64,000 bases of DNA from Halobacillus sp. Marseille-Q1614 (GCF_902809865.1 NZ_CADDWH010000001.1:1736001-1800000), one strand, 5' to 3'; shown: positions 34,273 through 42,944, numbered from the stretch's first letter. The notes: generated by a model from the letters alone, not told the origin. Made by a program: numbers and translations.

Positions 34273-34959
34273 TCAGCTGTTTAATACGTCCGATCCTTCC
34301 ATCCACATTTTCTTCTTGTCAGCCATCTCCCAAAACAAATATTCCAGTTTACCTGTATGAAGGAAGATCTCCTCTAAATGTGCTTTTTCTCGTTCTGGTT
34401 TATCGTCGGCAAGTTGGTTCATAAGGTTTTTCATATCTTCAGCTAGAGTCGTAAATTCATCTGATGCGTACATCTTGATCCAATCCCCGTAGAATTCATG
34501 TTCACTTGCTCCCTCTTTTTGATTCAATGCTAAGCCTATTTCACTGTAGCTCCATGCACAGGCAAGTACACAGGCGACAACCTCAGCTTCCGATCCCTGC
34601 TGGGACTTATTCAGCATGTAGCTTGTATAAGCAAGAAGCGTTGCCGAAGGTTTTGTATTTTCTAGTTCTTCTCTTCTGATCCCTATTCTTTCTGCATATT
34701 TTCGGTGAAGCTCCATTTCTTCGTTTAAGGTAGAATGCATCAAATCCGCGAACAGAGTCATCGTTTCTAAACGAGACGCTTTCACGCATCCTATTGCAAA
34801 CACACGACAATAGTCGATTAAATATAAATAATCTTGTTCCATAAAAAACTTAAATTTATCAATCTCTAAGCTTCCATCACCAATCCCTTTGACAAAAGGG
34901 TGTTCGAGGTACTGATCCCATATAGGCTTAGCCCTTTCATAGAGCCGATCTGTAAACAT
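34273..34959 (-). CDS. tenA: TenA, thiaminase II / aminopyrimidine aminohydrolase
   Basis: TenA hydrolyses aminomethylpyrimidine to HMP for thiamine salvage. The 228-residue all-helical protein has Asp43 in FMEQDYLYL, the active-site cysteine Cys134 in ACVLACAWSYSEIG, and a late glutamate in KLEYLFWEMA, matching the Asp44/Cys135/Glu205 set of B. subtilis TenA. It starts 6 bases after the ylmB stop, so it is cotranscribed with ylmB, whose product supplies its substrate. The second riboswitch lies between tenA and ykoE. Confidence 0.92.
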   Translation of the reverse strand: MFTDRLYERAKPIWDQYLEHPFVKGIGDGSLEIDKFKFFMEQDYLYLIDYCRVFAIGCVKASRLETMTLFADLMHSTLNEEMELHRKYAERIGIRREELENTKPSATLLAYTSYMLNKSQQGSEAEVVACVLACAWSYSEIGLALNQKEGASEHEFYGDWIKMYASDEFTTLAEDMKNLMNQLADDKPEREKAHLEEIFLHTGKLEYLFWEMADKKKMWMEGSDVLNS

Positions 34960-34965
34960 TACACA

Positions 34966-36246
34966 TCATCCTTCCTTTTTGAATTCTAAAAACCAGTCAT
35001 ATAAAAAAGCAGTCATCGTTTTTGTGAACTGTAGAAGCTGCTCTCTATCAAGCGACTCATTCACAGCATGAGCTTGTTCAAGTGTGCCAGGGCCATATAA
35101 GACAGTCGGGATGTCGGCCTCTGCTAACCATCCCCCATCTGTAACGGTAGGAGACATCGAATAGTCTACTGGTGTGTCGTGAACAAGTTGATGCGCACCA
35201 GCTAACTTTTGAACCCCTGAGTGACTGGGGTCCACGGAAAAGGCGGGGAATATTTCCCCTTGGTCTTCAATCATGGATTTCCCGCCCCACGAAAATTGAG
35301 GAGGGTAAACCTTTAACCAAGGATCAGCCTTTGCTGCATAATTGATATGTTCTTCGATGTCATTGATTACATCCTCATAATGTTCTTCAGGATAGTAATG
35401 CACCGTAATCCACAACTTGCAGCGATCTGCTATGAAAGCCGCATGCCTGCCGCCTTCAATGACAGCTGGATTGATCGTATTTGAGCCAGGGGGAAAGCCA
35501 GGACTCGATTTAGTTATGGCCCATTGCCGTTCCAGTTCTTGTAAGGCATTTATGATTTTCATCATTTTCTCTATCGCGCTGGCACCATGCAGACCGCCGC
35601 CAGCGTGTATCATGGAACGTCTGCAGGCATCATGGAAGGTTTGAGGACTCTCGATCGTTATCCAGCCGGTAATCACACCACCCTGACCTTGAATCTTACA
35701 ATCACTTGTATCCACTACTAAAGCTAAGTCAGCACGATACCCTTTTTCACAGCAGGACTTCGTACCCGCTTCTCCAACCTCCTCACCGACCACTGATTGG
35801 AAATATAGATTTCCACTAGGTTCTATCCCAGCTTCATACAGCACTTTCATGGCAAACAGGACCCCCGCTATTCCGCCTTTCATATCAGCTACCCCACGCC
35901 CGAATACTTTATCTTCCGTTACTGTACATACAAATGGATCATAATCCCAACTTTCATTCTCCCCTATAGCTGCTACATCTAAATGGCCGTTAATGATAAG
36001 ACTTGATTGATTCTCTTGCTGCCCCTTCCTCGTACCAACCACCACAGGGTCTCCTGGATACAGATCCCAGGAATCAATAGTAAAATCTAGTTCTTTCAGT
36101 TGATGGGCAACATATTTTTGAACTTTCTTTGAATTTCGAGCCGGCGGACTTGCTGTTGGATGGGCTACTAAATCTGTCAATAGCGTTAGAATTTCATGTT
36201 CCCTTTCTTCCACTTCATTCAGTAATTGGGATAACTTTATATCCAT
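34966..36246 (-). CDS. ylmB: YlmB-type formylaminopyrimidine deformylase (M20 family)
   Basis: The 426-residue M20/ArgE-like metalloenzyme shows metal sites in INGHLDVAAIGE, VFGRGVADMKGGIAGVL and VVGEEVGEAGTKSC, and a dimerisation domain in the middle. YlmB removes the formyl group from N-formyl-aminomethylpyrimidine, a thiamine breakdown product, and hands it to TenA. Gene order ylmB-tenA behind a TPP riboswitch decides for this over ArgE/DapE. I use ATG 36246 because AGGAG lies 11 bases upstream; the earlier TTG falls inside the terminator hairpin. Confidence 0.88.
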   Translation of the reverse strand: MDIKLSQLLNEVEEREHEILTLLTDLVAHPTASPPARNSKKVQKYVAHQLKELDFTIDSWDLYPGDPVVVGTRKGQQENQSSLIINGHLDVAAIGENESWDYDPFVCTVTEDKVFGRGVADMKGGIAGVLFAMKVLYEAGIEPSGNLYFQSVVGEEVGEAGTKSCCEKGYRADLALVVDTSDCKIQGQGGVITGWITIESPQTFHDACRRSMIHAGGGLHGASAIEKMMKIINALQELERQWAITKSSPGFPPGSNTINPAVIEGGRHAAFIADRCKLWITVHYYPEEHYEDVINDIEEHINYAAKADPWLKVYPPQFSWGGKSMIEDQGEIFPAFSVDPSHSGVQKLAGAHQLVHDTPVDYSMSPTVTDGGWLAEADIPTVLYGPGTLEQAHAVNESLDREQLLQFTKTMTAFLYDWFLEFKKEG

Positions 36247-36272
36247 TTGATTACCTGCTCCTCTCCACAGCA

Positions 36273-36308
36273 AAAAAACTCGCCCCTATAGAAAAGGAGC
36301 GAGTTTTT
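36273..36308 (-). terminator. riboswitch terminator before ylmB
   Basis: Stem AAAACTCGCTCC/GGGGCGAGTTTT (with a G-U pair) and a T7 run on the minus strand, between the TPP aptamer and ylmB. Confidence 0.88.
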
Positions 36309-36345
36309 ATGTGAAAATAAAGATTATTCGAAATGAGACCACTCG

Positions 36346-36438
36346 CTTCACTTCCCTACGCTAGTATGACCTAGATCAGGTTATAAGGGTCAAAGCTTCG
36401 ATGCTTCTCTCAGCCGATTCACGGCTCCCCTAGTGAAG
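36346..36438 (-). promoter_or_regulatory. TPP riboswitch of ylmB-tenA
   Basis: The minus strand shows P1 arms AGTGAAG... closed as CTTCACT/AGTGAAG, AGGGGAGCC, the full CTGAGA pyrimidine pocket in CGGCTGAGAGAAGC, and ACCCTTATAACCTGATCTAGG. It is the third TPP element in the window. Confidence 0.95.
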
Positions 36439-36494
36439 TACACATATATTTTTGTTAATCATAATTAGAACACAATAACTTGGAAATAACAAGT

Positions 36495-36544
36495 GTACCT
36501 GGTACTCAATACTTTTTTTCTTTTTTCTCTGTGTACCTGGTACC
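36495..36544 (-). repeat. 50-bp dispersed element, copy B
   Basis: Reverse-complement copy of the element at 28570-28619 (47 of 50 identical, no gaps). On the minus strand it begins 11 bases after the stop of the nucleosidase gene and points the same way as that gene. Confidence 0.85.
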
Positions 36545-36555
36545 CTTTACACCCA

Positions 36556-37386
36556 CTACATATTTTCAAGCATTTTTTCAATCACGTGGCTGGAGTTTTT
36601 AGCGGCTTCTTCGACGAAGTTTTCCTGAATTTCTGAAGCTTCTTCTCCTGCGTCATCTGATGCCGAGCGGATCACGACGTAAGGAATTTGGTTTAAGTAA
36701 GCGGTCTGGCCTACAGCCGCGCCTTCCATTTCTACCACATAAGCGTCAAATGTGTCGTAGATCCATTCGGTTTTTTCTTCACTTGCGATAAACTGATCAC
36801 CCGTAGCAATACGTCCTTCGAATACATCGACATAATCAGGCAGTCCTTTCGTGCCTTCTAATGCTAAATCGGCAAGCTCTTCATCTGCTTTAAAAAATCT
36901 TACATCCATATATGGAATCTGGCCTGGCTTATAGCCTTTTGCGGTTTCATCCATATCGTGGTGAACGGTTTCTGTGGAAACGACGATATCGCCCAGCCCT
37001 AGATCAGGATGAATGCCTCCGGCTACTCCAGAGTTAATTAATAAATCGGCTCCAAAGTCACTGATCAGCATTTGAGCTGCTACTGTCGCATTAACTTTTC
37101 CGATACCGGATTGAACGAGGACAATCGACTGTCCGTGGAGTTTCCCCTCGTAAAAGGTCAGCTCGCCTTTTTCTGTAGTTTCTTCAATATCCATAGCCTC
37201 TCGCAGAATATCAATTTCCACTTCCATTGGACCGATAATCCCGACGGTTTCAGTTTCTTCTTCTTTTGCCTTGGATTCTTTTGATTCTTCTGCAGAACTT
37301 TCTGAGGATTGCTGGCTGCATCCTGTAATGATGAAAGCTGTCAAAAGTAAGAATGCGATGTTTTTCATAAAGTTACGAACGTCCAT
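36556..37386 (-). CDS. lipoprotein MTA/SAH-nucleosidase-like protein
   Basis: The 276-residue protein has a lipoprotein signal with lipobox IITGC (Cys about 23), an acidic Ser/Glu linker, then a PNP/UDP family nucleosidase domain: VGIIGPMEVEIDILREAM, VLVQSGIGKVNATVAAQ, INSGVAGG, GRIATGDQFIAS, VVEMEGAAVGQTAYL and VIRSASDDAGEEA with the catalytic Asp. Cytosolic MtnN recycles methylthioadenosine; this copy is predicted to be anchored outside. A PurBox pair lies upstream, so purine supply may be its role. I start at ATG 37386, 8 bases after GAGGAG. Confidence 0.85.
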   Translation of the reverse strand: MDVRNFMKNIAFLLLTAFIITGCSQQSSESSAEESKESKAKEEETETVGIIGPMEVEIDILREAMDIEETTEKGELTFYEGKLHGQSIVLVQSGIGKVNATVAAQMLISDFGADLLINSGVAGGIHPDLGLGDIVVSTETVHHDMDETAKGYKPGQIPYMDVRFFKADEELADLALEGTKGLPDYVDVFEGRIATGDQFIASEEKTEWIYDTFDAYVVEMEGAAVGQTAYLNQIPYVVIRSASDDAGEEASEIQENFVEEAAKNSSHVIEKMLENM

Positions 37387-37420
37387 TTGTTCCACTCCTC
37401 TGTTGTAATAAATAGTAAAT

Positions 37421-37458
37421 AACGAACATTTTTATATATTTTATAAATAATGTACGTT
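37421..37458. promoter_or_regulatory. PurBox-like pair upstream of the lipoprotein nucleosidase
   Basis: AACGAACATT (37421-37430) and its inverted partner AATGTACGTT (37449-37458, one mismatch) have the same spacing as the pair upstream of purT. They lie 35-70 bases before the start codon, a usual PurR control position. Confidence 0.65.
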
Positions 37459-37541
37459 TTTCATTTTACACAACTCAGTAATATATGCAACCATAGATTT
37501 TAAATTTGTTTTATACGAACGTTCCAATATCAAAAAACGCA

Positions 37542-37577
37542 AAAATCCCGGGCCTCTTATCAGAGAATCCCGGGATT
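37542..37577 (-). terminator. terminator after the 157-residue protein gene
   Basis: Stem AAAATCCCGGG/CCCGGGATTTT, followed by T residues on the minus strand. It abuts the stop codon. Confidence 0.88.
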
Positions 37578-38051
37578 TTAGTTTTGGGGCTGAGTGCTCC
37601 AAAAAATATGGACGAAGCCGGCAAGCAATGCAGCGTCCATCTCATGGTTGATGTCGATATGGATTTTATGAAACCATAGGCCCTTTATTATTGTTGTCCC
37701 TTTTTTATTGATCAGGCCTGTCTTTTTCCAAGTACTTTCTATAAGAAGCGGTGAATGGTCAGACAGGTGCACGAGCAGTTTATGCTTCTTTCCTGCCTGC
37801 ATTTCAACTGAACCGATCGGCATGTCTTTTTGAAAAACTGTCCACTTTTTCTGCAGGTCCGTTTTTTGCTGAATCGTATATGTTTGTTTCGTTACTTCAC
37901 TTACTACCTCAAGACTGACCTCCTGTTCATCATTTAAATCAGGAAGGGTTTGAAAAAATCGGTTCATCCAGCCAATAACGTACTTTCCTTTATGTATCGC
38001 AATCCCATCGGTGATGTGTCCCAGTTTGGCTGGAGAGTATGTTATTTTCAT
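37578..38051 (-). CDS. hypothetical protein, possibly tubby-C-like fold
   Basis: The 157-residue soluble protein has alternating strands with Lys-rich segments (TYSPAKLGHITDGIAIHKGKYVIGWMNRFF, WTVFQKDMPIGSVEM, KGTTIIKGLWFHKIHIDINHEMDAALLAGFVHIFW). It ends in a hydrophobic helix, an arrangement seen in LURP/tubby-like small bacterial proteins. That fold call is weak. There is no signal peptide and no informative neighbour. It is a single-gene unit with a strong terminator. Confidence 0.6.
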   Translation of the reverse strand: MKITYSPAKLGHITDGIAIHKGKYVIGWMNRFFQTLPDLNDEQEVSLEVVSEVTKQTYTIQQKTDLQKKWTVFQKDMPIGSVEMQAGKKHKLLVHLSDHSPLLIESTWKKTGLINKKGTTIIKGLWFHKIHIDINHEMDAALLAGFVHIFWSTQPQN

Positions 38052-38125
38052 GACATCTCATGCCTCCATTACACAAAATCAGGTAGTTTTATCATAATCT
38101 ATTTTTACTATAACAATCAACGCCA

Positions 38126-38164
38126 TAATAAAAGCTCCATCTGCTAATTTGCAGATAGAGCTTC
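38126..38164 (-). terminator. terminator after the PAS-STAS gene
   Basis: Stem AAGCTCTATCTGC/GCAGATGGAGCTT (one G-U pair) followed by TTTAT on the minus strand. Confidence 0.8.
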
Positions 38165-38167
38165 CCT

Positions 38168-38953
38168 CTATTTCTTTCTCTTATTAATGTATTGAATTGC
38201 CTGTTTTACGGTGCCGAGTGTGTGCATATCGGAAAGGTCTTTCCCAATTTGGACAGCTTTTCTGGCGAGTTCAGGGCGGATTCCTGTAAAAATCGGATGA
38301 ATGCCAAGCAGCCTAATGATGTCATGAATGTTAAACAAAAAGCTGACCATTAGTTCGTCTAATTTATATACTCCCGAGAAATCAATGATTAGGTAGTCCA
38401 GGTCCTCATCTTTTAACTTCAAAGGAATCGTGTCTAACAGCTGATCGACGCGGTCATCGCTTAACCTGCCGCCCAGCGGAATAATTGAGACTCCATCTGA
38501 AACTGGTACGATCGCTGTAGAGATTTCGTAAATTTCATTGCGGATTTCCAGCAATTCACTCGCCCGCATCTTATTTTCGGTAATGTCTCTTATCACCGTC
38601 TGAATAGCAGGCTGATTTCCGAATAAGACAGGAATACAGGTTAGTTCAACGTCCACTAAATGTCCATCCACGCGAATCAGTGTCAGCTCAACCCTCTCAG
38701 CCATCCGGCCCTGGGACATAATTTCGCTGATTCGGTTTGTTACTAAAGTAACATCCTCTTCTTTGATCATAGAACAAACATTTTGACCGATCAGCATTTC
38801 CTTCTTTGCCCCTAAGAATTCTTCTCCAGCCTGGTTGACATATAAAATGGCGTGATCTGAATGGATAATGGTAGCATCAAATGAATATTCAATAACCTGC
38901 TTATACATCTCCTTTCTTGCACTAACTGTAAGGGTGTTGTCTAATCCTTCCAT
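38168..38953 (-). CDS. PAS-STAS protein (stressosome-type RsbR paralogue)
   Basis: The 261-residue protein has an N-terminal PAS domain (about 15-130: YVNQAGEEFLGAKKEMLIGQNVCSM..., AIQTVIRDITENK), a short coiled link, and a C-terminal STAS domain (about 145-255: IIPLGGRLSDDRVDQLLDTIPL, YLIIDFSGVYKLDELMVSFLFNI, IFTGIRPELARKAVQIG). This matches RsbR/YtvA-type regulators of the sigma-B stressosome. The position where RsbR has a phosphorylated threonine after the DFSG strand reads DEL here. The PAS lacks the GRNCRFLQ flavin motif of YtvA. Confidence 0.82.
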   Translation of the reverse strand: MEGLDNTLTVSARKEMYKQVIEYSFDATIIHSDHAILYVNQAGEEFLGAKKEMLIGQNVCSMIKEEDVTLVTNRISEIMSQGRMAERVELTLIRVDGHLVDVELTCIPVLFGNQPAIQTVIRDITENKMRASELLEIRNEIYEISTAIVPVSDGVSIIPLGGRLSDDRVDQLLDTIPLKLKDEDLDYLIIDFSGVYKLDELMVSFLFNIHDIIRLLGIHPIFTGIRPELARKAVQIGKDLSDMHTLGTVKQAIQYINKRKK

Positions 38954-39133
38954 CTGTATCTCTCCTCAGTGAAGGCAGCTGTAAATTCATTATCATGTTA
39001 ATTATTCGCTGCAGCTGTTCCTTTTCCTTCTTTTATTTTTTAAATTTTTCCAAATCGTTTTTTCCGTTCATTTGGCGGATTGAACAATCGGAGGCAAAGA
39101 GATAGAATATTATACCAAATTAGGAGGGATAAA

Positions 39134-40354
39134 ATGGAAAGCAGTTTAATTCAATCAGATGACTTATGGTTACTATGGGCATTTCTTGCCGGATGGGCAG
39201 CTTTCAGCATTTATTTAGAGCAGCATTACAAGTGGGCGTCGAAAGTTTCTGGAGCTATTATTGCCCTTGTCGGAGCGATGCTGCTGTCAAATCTGAACAT
39301 CATTCCTTTGCAATCCGCCGCTTATGATGCGGTCTGGAATTATGTCGTTCCTTTAGCAATTCCCCTGCTCTTATTCCAAGCCAATATTAAAAAGATCTGG
39401 AATGAAAGCGGACGTCTGCTGATTCTGTTCTTATTAAGTGCAGCCGGGACCGTGGCGGGGGCGATCATCGGCTTCTTTTTATTAAAAGATTATGTTCCGG
39501 GCTTAGAGAAAGTGGGGGCGATGATGACAGGATCTTATATTGGGGGCGGCGTAAACTTCGCTGCTTTATCTACCAAGTTTGAGGCACCTGGCGAGCTCGT
39601 TTCTTCAGCGGTGGTGGCAGATAACTTAATGATGGCTCTTTACTTTTTCGTCCTCATTGCTATACCTGCGATTAATTTTATTACAAGCCGCTTTAGAACA
39701 CCGTACATAGATGAAAGACTGCAGAATAAAGAAAATACGAGTGAAACTGAAGCGGCTTGCTACTGGGGAAGAAAAGAAATGTCACTGCAGGATATTGCAC
39801 TTGCCGTTGGAACGGCGTTTGCTTTAGTCGCTGTATCGTTTCAGTTAGCGGGATGGCTTAACGAATGGCTTCCTTCAGGAGACGGCGTTTCTGTGCTGTT
39901 TAACGTCTTACACGGCATCTTCGGTGATAATTATTTAATGCTGACCACATTGACGATGACGGCTGTTACGGTGTTCCCTAAATATTTTGAAAGCATCCGC
40001 GGTTCTCAGGAAATCGGGACGTACTTAATCTATATCTTTTTTGTAGTAATCGGTATCCCTGCTTCAATTCCGTTAATCCTGCAGAATGCTCCCTTACTGC
40101 TGGTCTTCGTCTTCTTGATTGTCGCAGCTAATATGCTCGTTTCCTTTATCTTAGGAAAGATCTTCAACTTCAGCTTAGAAGAAGTGATCCTTGCGTCTAA
40201 TGCAAACATCGGAGGGCCGACGACAGCTGCAGCTATGGCGATTGCCCGAGGCTGGACAAAGCTGATTGTGCCAATATTATTAGTCGGTACTCTCGGCTAT
40301 ATAATCGGCAACTATATAGGAACAGGTATAGGCGTCTGGTTTAGCAGGTTTTAA
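39134..40354 (+). CDS. DUF819 (YjcL) membrane transporter
   Basis: The 406-residue protein has about 11 hydrophobic segments and DUF819 landmarks: VPLAIPLLLFQANIKKIWNESGRLL, MMTGSYIGGGVNFAAL, SSAVVADNLMMALYF and LASNANIGGPTTAAAMAIARGW. The repeated Gly-rich GGGVN and GGPT loops suggest two inverted halves like secondary transporters. Substrate unknown. I use ATG 39134 because TAGGAGGG lies 6 bases upstream; 18 codons of open frame precede it without a ribosome site. Confidence 0.87.
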   Translation: MESSLIQSDDLWLLWAFLAGWAAFSIYLEQHYKWASKVSGAIIALVGAMLLSNLNIIPLQSAAYDAVWNYVVPLAIPLLLFQANIKKIWNESGRLLILFLLSAAGTVAGAIIGFFLLKDYVPGLEKVGAMMTGSYIGGGVNFAALSTKFEAPGELVSSAVVADNLMMALYFFVLIAIPAINFITSRFRTPYIDERLQNKENTSETEAACYWGRKEMSLQDIALAVGTAFALVAVSFQLAGWLNEWLPSGDGVSVLFNVLHGIFGDNYLMLTTLTMTAVTVFPKYFESIRGSQEIGTYLIYIFFVVIGIPASIPLILQNAPLLLVFVFLIVAANMLVSFILGKIFNFSLEEVILASNANIGGPTTAAAMAIARGWTKLIVPILLVGTLGYIIGNYIGTGIGVWFSRF

Positions 40355-40484
40355 CGGTTCGATCCCTTTCGATAAAGAAGGGGAAAACTGGTCGCCTACT
40401 TAAAAGCGTTCCCCCCGACGCCCTTTGCACAACCCTTCGAAACCGTTGGCCGACTGCTGCATAAGGTTTCTCTGCAAGCTGTAA

Positions 40485-40516
40485 AAAAAGCTCAGAGGCA
40501 ACCTCTGAGCTTTTTT
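40485..40516. terminator. bidirectional terminator
   Basis: Thirteen-base-pair stem AAAAGCTCAGAGG/CCTCTGAGCTTTT between convergent genes. Confidence 0.9.
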
Positions 40517-40547
40517 AAAAATACTTATTTAATTTTTTCCACCTAGT

Positions 40548-41318
40548 TTATTTTGGGGATAAACAGCCATACGTATAAGCCAGACATTCAAAACCGGATT
40601 TCTCTAAAATCGGACGGCTCATTTCTAGAGAGTCCACGGTAAGGAAACGATATCCTTCTTCATTTGCTTTTTGAGCCCTGGCGGCCAGCAGGGACGTATA
40701 GTACCCTTTCCTGCGATAATCCGGGCGAGTCGCTCCTCCCCATAGGCTGGCAAATGAAGAGTTCGCTTCAAAGTACATCCATGCGGCGCTTACAAGCTTA
40801 TCATCTTCATAGATGCCGTAGATATGAAGGCATTCCGGGTTGTTTCGCTTATCACTCCACAGCCGCTTCCCTAGTTCAGCGTGAGAATTCCCCCACGTAT
40901 CATTTAGCAGGCTGACAACATCCGCGATTTCTTTCTCAGTTGTGATTTCAACAAGTTTTCCTGACATTTCTTTTTGAAGCAGTTCACTGTCTTCCTTTAA
41001 CTCATGTATCATCAGCGCTTCTTCTTCTCCACGCTCAAAACCTTCTTCAACTAACAAATCGACTAAATTGTCCGGCTGGTCATAGCTATGTACCTTCCAC
41101 TCAAAACGCTGACCAAGCTTTTCAAAATAGCGGACTTCTCCTTCAATAATTTCCTTGGCATTCTCAGGTGTAAAATTAGAAAACAGAATAAATCCTTCGT
41201 CATTCATCAGTGAGACGTGCCTGACGACATAGTCGGTCAGTTCCCTTCTGTATCCATTCGTTTGAGCATTTACTCTCAGTTCTTCATTGTAAAGCTGTAA
41301 TATTTCTTCCCTCTTCAC
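40548..41318 (-). CDS. GNAT-family N-acetyltransferase
   Basis: The protein of about 256 residues has a helical N-terminal region and a GNAT domain in its C-terminal half. The acetyl-CoA pyrophosphate loop is at ATRPDYRRKGYYTSLLAARAQ, preceded by LVSAAWMYFEANSSFASLWGG and followed by FLTVDSLEMSRPILEKSGFE. The substrate is not known. I prefer GTG 41318 (VKREEILQLY), which has AGGAGAG about 8 bases upstream; an ATG 16 codons earlier lacks a ribosome site. Confidence 0.83.
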   Translation of the reverse strand: MKREEILQLYNEELRVNAQTNGYRRELTDYVVRHVSLMNDEGFILFSNFTPENAKEIIEGEVRYFEKLGQRFEWKVHSYDQPDNLVDLLVEEGFERGEEEALMIHELKEDSELLQKEMSGKLVEITTEKEIADVVSLLNDTWGNSHAELGKRLWSDKRNNPECLHIYGIYEDDKLVSAAWMYFEANSSFASLWGGATRPDYRRKGYYTSLLAARAQKANEEGYRFLTVDSLEMSRPILEKSGFECLAYTYGCLSPK

Positions 41319-41473
41319 TTTTCTTCTCTCCTCTTTATATAGAAAACCGCTTTTATTCGGTTTCATTCATTATAATTGTATCCACGACATTCTTAATAAC
41401 CTTAATTACTACCAGCTAAACCTGATTTTACAATTTAATTTTTATCATCCCAATTTTTTTATCATAAAACTCA

Positions 41474-41506
41474 CCATAAAAAAAACTGACCGGTGCCGGT
41501 CAGTTT
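41474..41506 (-). terminator. terminator after the 71-residue protein gene
   Basis: Stem AAAACTGACCGG/CCGGTCAGTTTT with T8 on the minus strand. It overlaps the last codons of the gene. Confidence 0.88.
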
Positions 41507-41715
41507 TCATTATCTTCTTTAACAACAGAGAATTTGTAATCCTCAAACCAGTGATTCATTTTTTTGATATGGTGTGCAAACTGCTCTGCTTCTTCAAACG
41601 TTGGAAAAGTTACCTCTTTCTTATCTACCGCAAACTCTATAGGAACATTACTGCTGTTCATCGCAATAATTTTATAGCACACTTTATCGACCCGTCCTTT
41701 ATTGTTGTTCAACAC
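41500..41715 (-). CDS. small hypothetical protein
   Basis: The product has at most 71 residues. The segment VCYKIIAMNSSNVPIEFAVDKKEVTFPTFEEAEQFAHHIKKMNHWFEDYKFSVVKED looks like a small alpha/beta fold. The start is uncertain: a GTG at 41715 abuts a G-rich run, while a GTG at 41682 (VCYKII) has AAAGGA 12 bases upstream. A strong terminator at its end supports transcription. Family not recognised. Confidence 0.55.
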   Translation of the reverse strand: MLNNNKGRVDKVCYKIIAMNSSNVPIEFAVDKKEVTFPTFEEAEQFAHHIKKMNHWFEDYKFSVVKEDNEN

Positions 41716-41813
41716 CCCCGCTTGAAGACGATTAAAATGAAAAGCTCAAAAAGGAAAGATCCTTTTTAAGCTTACGCCTTCCAGCCGTCTTCTTTTTAGA
41801 CCGGCATTTTGCT

Positions 41814-42509
41814 TTATTTTGGTTTTAAGATGAGAACAATATAGCTTTTGTCGAGCTCAAAATCCCAATCTACGAACACATCCTGAACGTGGATTCCTAG
41901 AATCTCCCCGAATATTTCCTGGTTCAGCAGACTTTTCTCAAGATTCCTTTTTGTCAGCCTTAACTGCTCGGCAAACCCGGATTTAATCAGCTCTTTTTCA
42001 ATACGAACGAGAATGCCTTCGCGAACGATTAATAATGTACGCTCATTTAAATAAATGGAATCCACAAATTCGGGAACCTTCTCCGCAATTTCGCTAACTC
42101 GAACGACTTCCTTAAGAACCGCCTCTTTATTAGGGGCATCGGCTGAAGCTAACACTTCGTGAGAATCCGTATTCTCACTTTTAAACTTACCGATAATAAT
42201 CCCGGAACGATTAGGAAGTGACCAGTCATAATAGAGATTTTGAACTTCCATATCGGTTTTGATACTAAAGGCCGCTTTTATATCAGGCAGCAGCTCTCTC
42301 ATTAAGAGATCACGGGTTTCTTCCACCTTCATATAATTTTTCTGACCTACCAGCACACGTTCCATGGGAGCTAAGAAATCACTCAGATAAATAGTGAAAT
42401 AAGGCTGTCGCAGGGACACATAGACAGAGGAGGGCCCTTTGCCAAAGTTATCACGAAATAGTTTGCCTATATAACTCGCTATTTCCGCTTGAATGGATTT
42501 ATTCTCCAT
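41814..42509 (-). CDS. DUF2294 family protein
   Basis: The 231-residue protein consists of two related DUF2294 modules (about 5-110 and 120-230). Each contains the GKGPSSVYVSLRQPYFTIYLSDFLAPMERVLV / VPEFVDSIYLNERTLLIVREGILVRIEKEL type of strand and a later helix. These proteins are common in Firmicutes and have been named Na-translocating-decarboxylase-associated without firm evidence. I start at ATG 42509, 9 bases after AAAGG. No partner gene is adjacent. Confidence 0.78.
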   Translation of the reverse strand: MENKSIQAEIASYIGKLFRDNFGKGPSSVYVSLRQPYFTIYLSDFLAPMERVLVGQKNYMKVEETRDLLMRELLPDIKAAFSIKTDMEVQNLYYDWSLPNRSGIIIGKFKSENTDSHEVLASADAPNKEAVLKEVVRVSEIAEKVPEFVDSIYLNERTLLIVREGILVRIEKELIKSGFAEQLRLTKRNLEKSLLNQEIFGEILGIHVQDVFVDWDFELDKSYIVLILKPK

Positions 42510-42594
42510 AACATACATCCTTTAAGAATCCGTATTTAAATCTAACGTCTTCTTTAGATTCCACTAATCCGTCGATTTTAAACAGTAACCCTGC

Positions 42595-42870
42595 TTATAC
42601 GCGGGCTTTACATAAATCCTCACACATTATAGCGTGAGCGATGCAGATGGAAACCATCTCTTCGATCCCCTCTGTTTTCATATTGCGTAAAGCTTTCGCA
42701 CACTGACGGCACACATCCGCACAAGCCTGGCATATCTCCTCCTCAATCGGTGAGCCTTGATCTATAGTTTCTTTAGCGTGTTGATATGCGGCCATGCTTT
42801 TCTTCGTTAATTGCATACTGGATAATAAGTGTAGAGACTCGATATAAGTAAGTTTAATATTTTGATCCAT
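42595..42870 (-). CDS. four-helix-bundle copper-binding protein (Csp/DUF326 type)
   Basis: The 91-residue all-helical protein has a Cys/His cluster: CQACADVCRQCAKAL, CIAHAIMCEDLC. This pattern is that of cytosolic Csp3-like copper-storage proteins, which bind Cu(I) along the inside of a four-helix bundle. It is shorter than typical Csp3 proteins, and the count of cysteines (six visible) is lower. No copper pump or regulator is adjacent. Confidence 0.75.
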   Translation of the reverse strand: MDQNIKLTYIESLHLLSSMQLTKKSMAAYQHAKETIDQGSPIEEEICQACADVCRQCAKALRNMKTEGIEEMVSICIAHAIMCEDLCKARV

Positions 42871-42900
42871 CGTTCAGAGATCCTCCTATATTTTCCCAAT

Positions 42901-42944
42901 AAAAAAAGCCAAAAAAGGGTAAATTCTTAACCTTTTTTGGCTTA
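42901..42944 (-). terminator. terminator hairpin, minus strand
   Basis: Stem AAGCCAAAAAAGG/CCTTTTTTGGCTT and a T7 run on the minus strand. It lies between the hydrolase gene and the copper-protein gene. Confidence 0.85.
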
